Shown: positions 63,644 to 64,000 of the stretch, one piece after another
Layout: each line of letters opens with the position of its first letter
Numbering within the stretch: position 1 is the stretch's first letter
NCBI GenBank assembly: GCA_963682055.1
Contig: OY821743.1
Coordinates: 36,540,959-36,604,958 of the forward strand
DNA length: 64,000 nt
Reading direction: 5' to 3'
Source of the DNA: Primula veris
Lineage: Eukaryota > Streptophyta > Magnoliopsida > Ericales > Primulaceae
The notes under the pieces: generated by a model
What the model saw: the letters and a program-made list of their open reading frames with translations, nothing else
Database searches by the model: none
What the model was told of the DNA's origin: nothing
Program-made: the position numbers and the translations under genes

Positions 63644-64000
63644 AGCTAATGTCTTTTCGCCACCCATGATGTAAAAAATGTCTTCTTTAAGAGATTTTTT
63701 CTCAAGGAGAAAGGTTCTTAAGATGTTCTTATCGGCAAAGGAAGGTATAAATGGAAGATCCTTGTTGGTTACAGCGCGAAGGCAATTATGAGAACTTTGA
63801 TTTGGCAGGGAGATGACACTAGGTAGCGGGTTTGTCAAAGCCGATTGTTTTAGGTGATTTCAATGATTAAGGCTTTAAGCTAGTTTACAAGTTTGATTTA
63901 AGCTAGTTAACTACAACTTGGTTATTCCGAAGCCCACATTTGTTTATCTGCCGCTCTTTCTAAATTTGAAGATGTACATTTTTTATGAATATTATGTTAA
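63644..64000 (+). other. 3' UTR and flank of the Myb/SANT gene (inferred)
   Basis: Follows the TGA at 63641-63643. The minus-strand frames at 63355-63838 overlap the coding exon and show no domain. Nothing else was recognised up to the window end. Confidence 0.35.

Noticed and set aside
63355..63838. Minus-strand open frames of 90 and 141 codons at the right end
   Set aside because: They overlap the second Myb/SANT exon antisense, and the plus-strand frame has clear family motifs.

Overview
The window is nuclear DNA from a flowering plant, most likely a eudicot. It is strongly AT-rich by eye. The genes have many short exons with GT-AG introns, the protein families are plant-type, and the intergenic DNA is full of small non-autonomous DNA transposons (MITEs). 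I cannot name the species. No rRNA, tRNA, organellar insert, CRISPR array or intact transposase/reverse transcriptase gene was recognised.

Four protein-coding genes are supported. (1) A filament-like plant protein (FPP), + strand, five coding exons between 12651 and 17337, 1001 aa, behind a leader intron of about 3.5 kb. (2) A SAUR auxin-response gene, - strand, single exon, 27651-27968, 105 aa. (3) A nuclear 5'-3' exoribonuclease of the XRN2/XRN3 type, + strand, 24 coding exons between 44097 and 57773, 1030 aa. (4) A Myb/SANT-like (LIMYB-type) DNA-binding protein, + strand, two coding exons between 62021 and 63643, 328 aa, behind a leader intron of about 3 kb. All splice junctions were placed by reading GT-AG borders, and the exon phases close without a frame break. 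The genes look like unrelated neighbours; there is no operon or visible shared pathway.

Layout: 1-8.8 kb is gene-free and holds a CACTA MITE end, a Tourist/Harbinger-like element, two hAT MITEs (one interrupted by a 9-bp-TSD foldback MITE) and an array of short hairpins. FPP occupies about 8.9-17.8 kb. 17.8-27.6 kb is gene-free, with a 187-bp tandem repeat, a 119-bp tandem repeat, two CACTA MITEs and two Stowaway-like MITEs. The SAUR gene lies at 27.7-28.0 kb. 28.2-44.0 kb is gene-free, with further hAT, CACTA and foldback MITEs and local duplications. XRN fills 44.1-57.8 kb and the Myb/SANT gene 58.9-63.7 kb to the right end.

The most informative signal is structural. The first introns of all three intron-bearing genes are built from diverged internal repeat units. 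In two of them a MITE sits in one unit while the sister unit keeps the unoccupied target, so the insertion is documented inside one intron: an hAT MITE with an 8-bp TSD in XRN intron 1, and a Stowaway with a TA TSD in the Myb/SANT leader intron. XRN intron 1 also carries a decayed copy of the end of exon 1. I found no gene cluster that looks like a new biological system.
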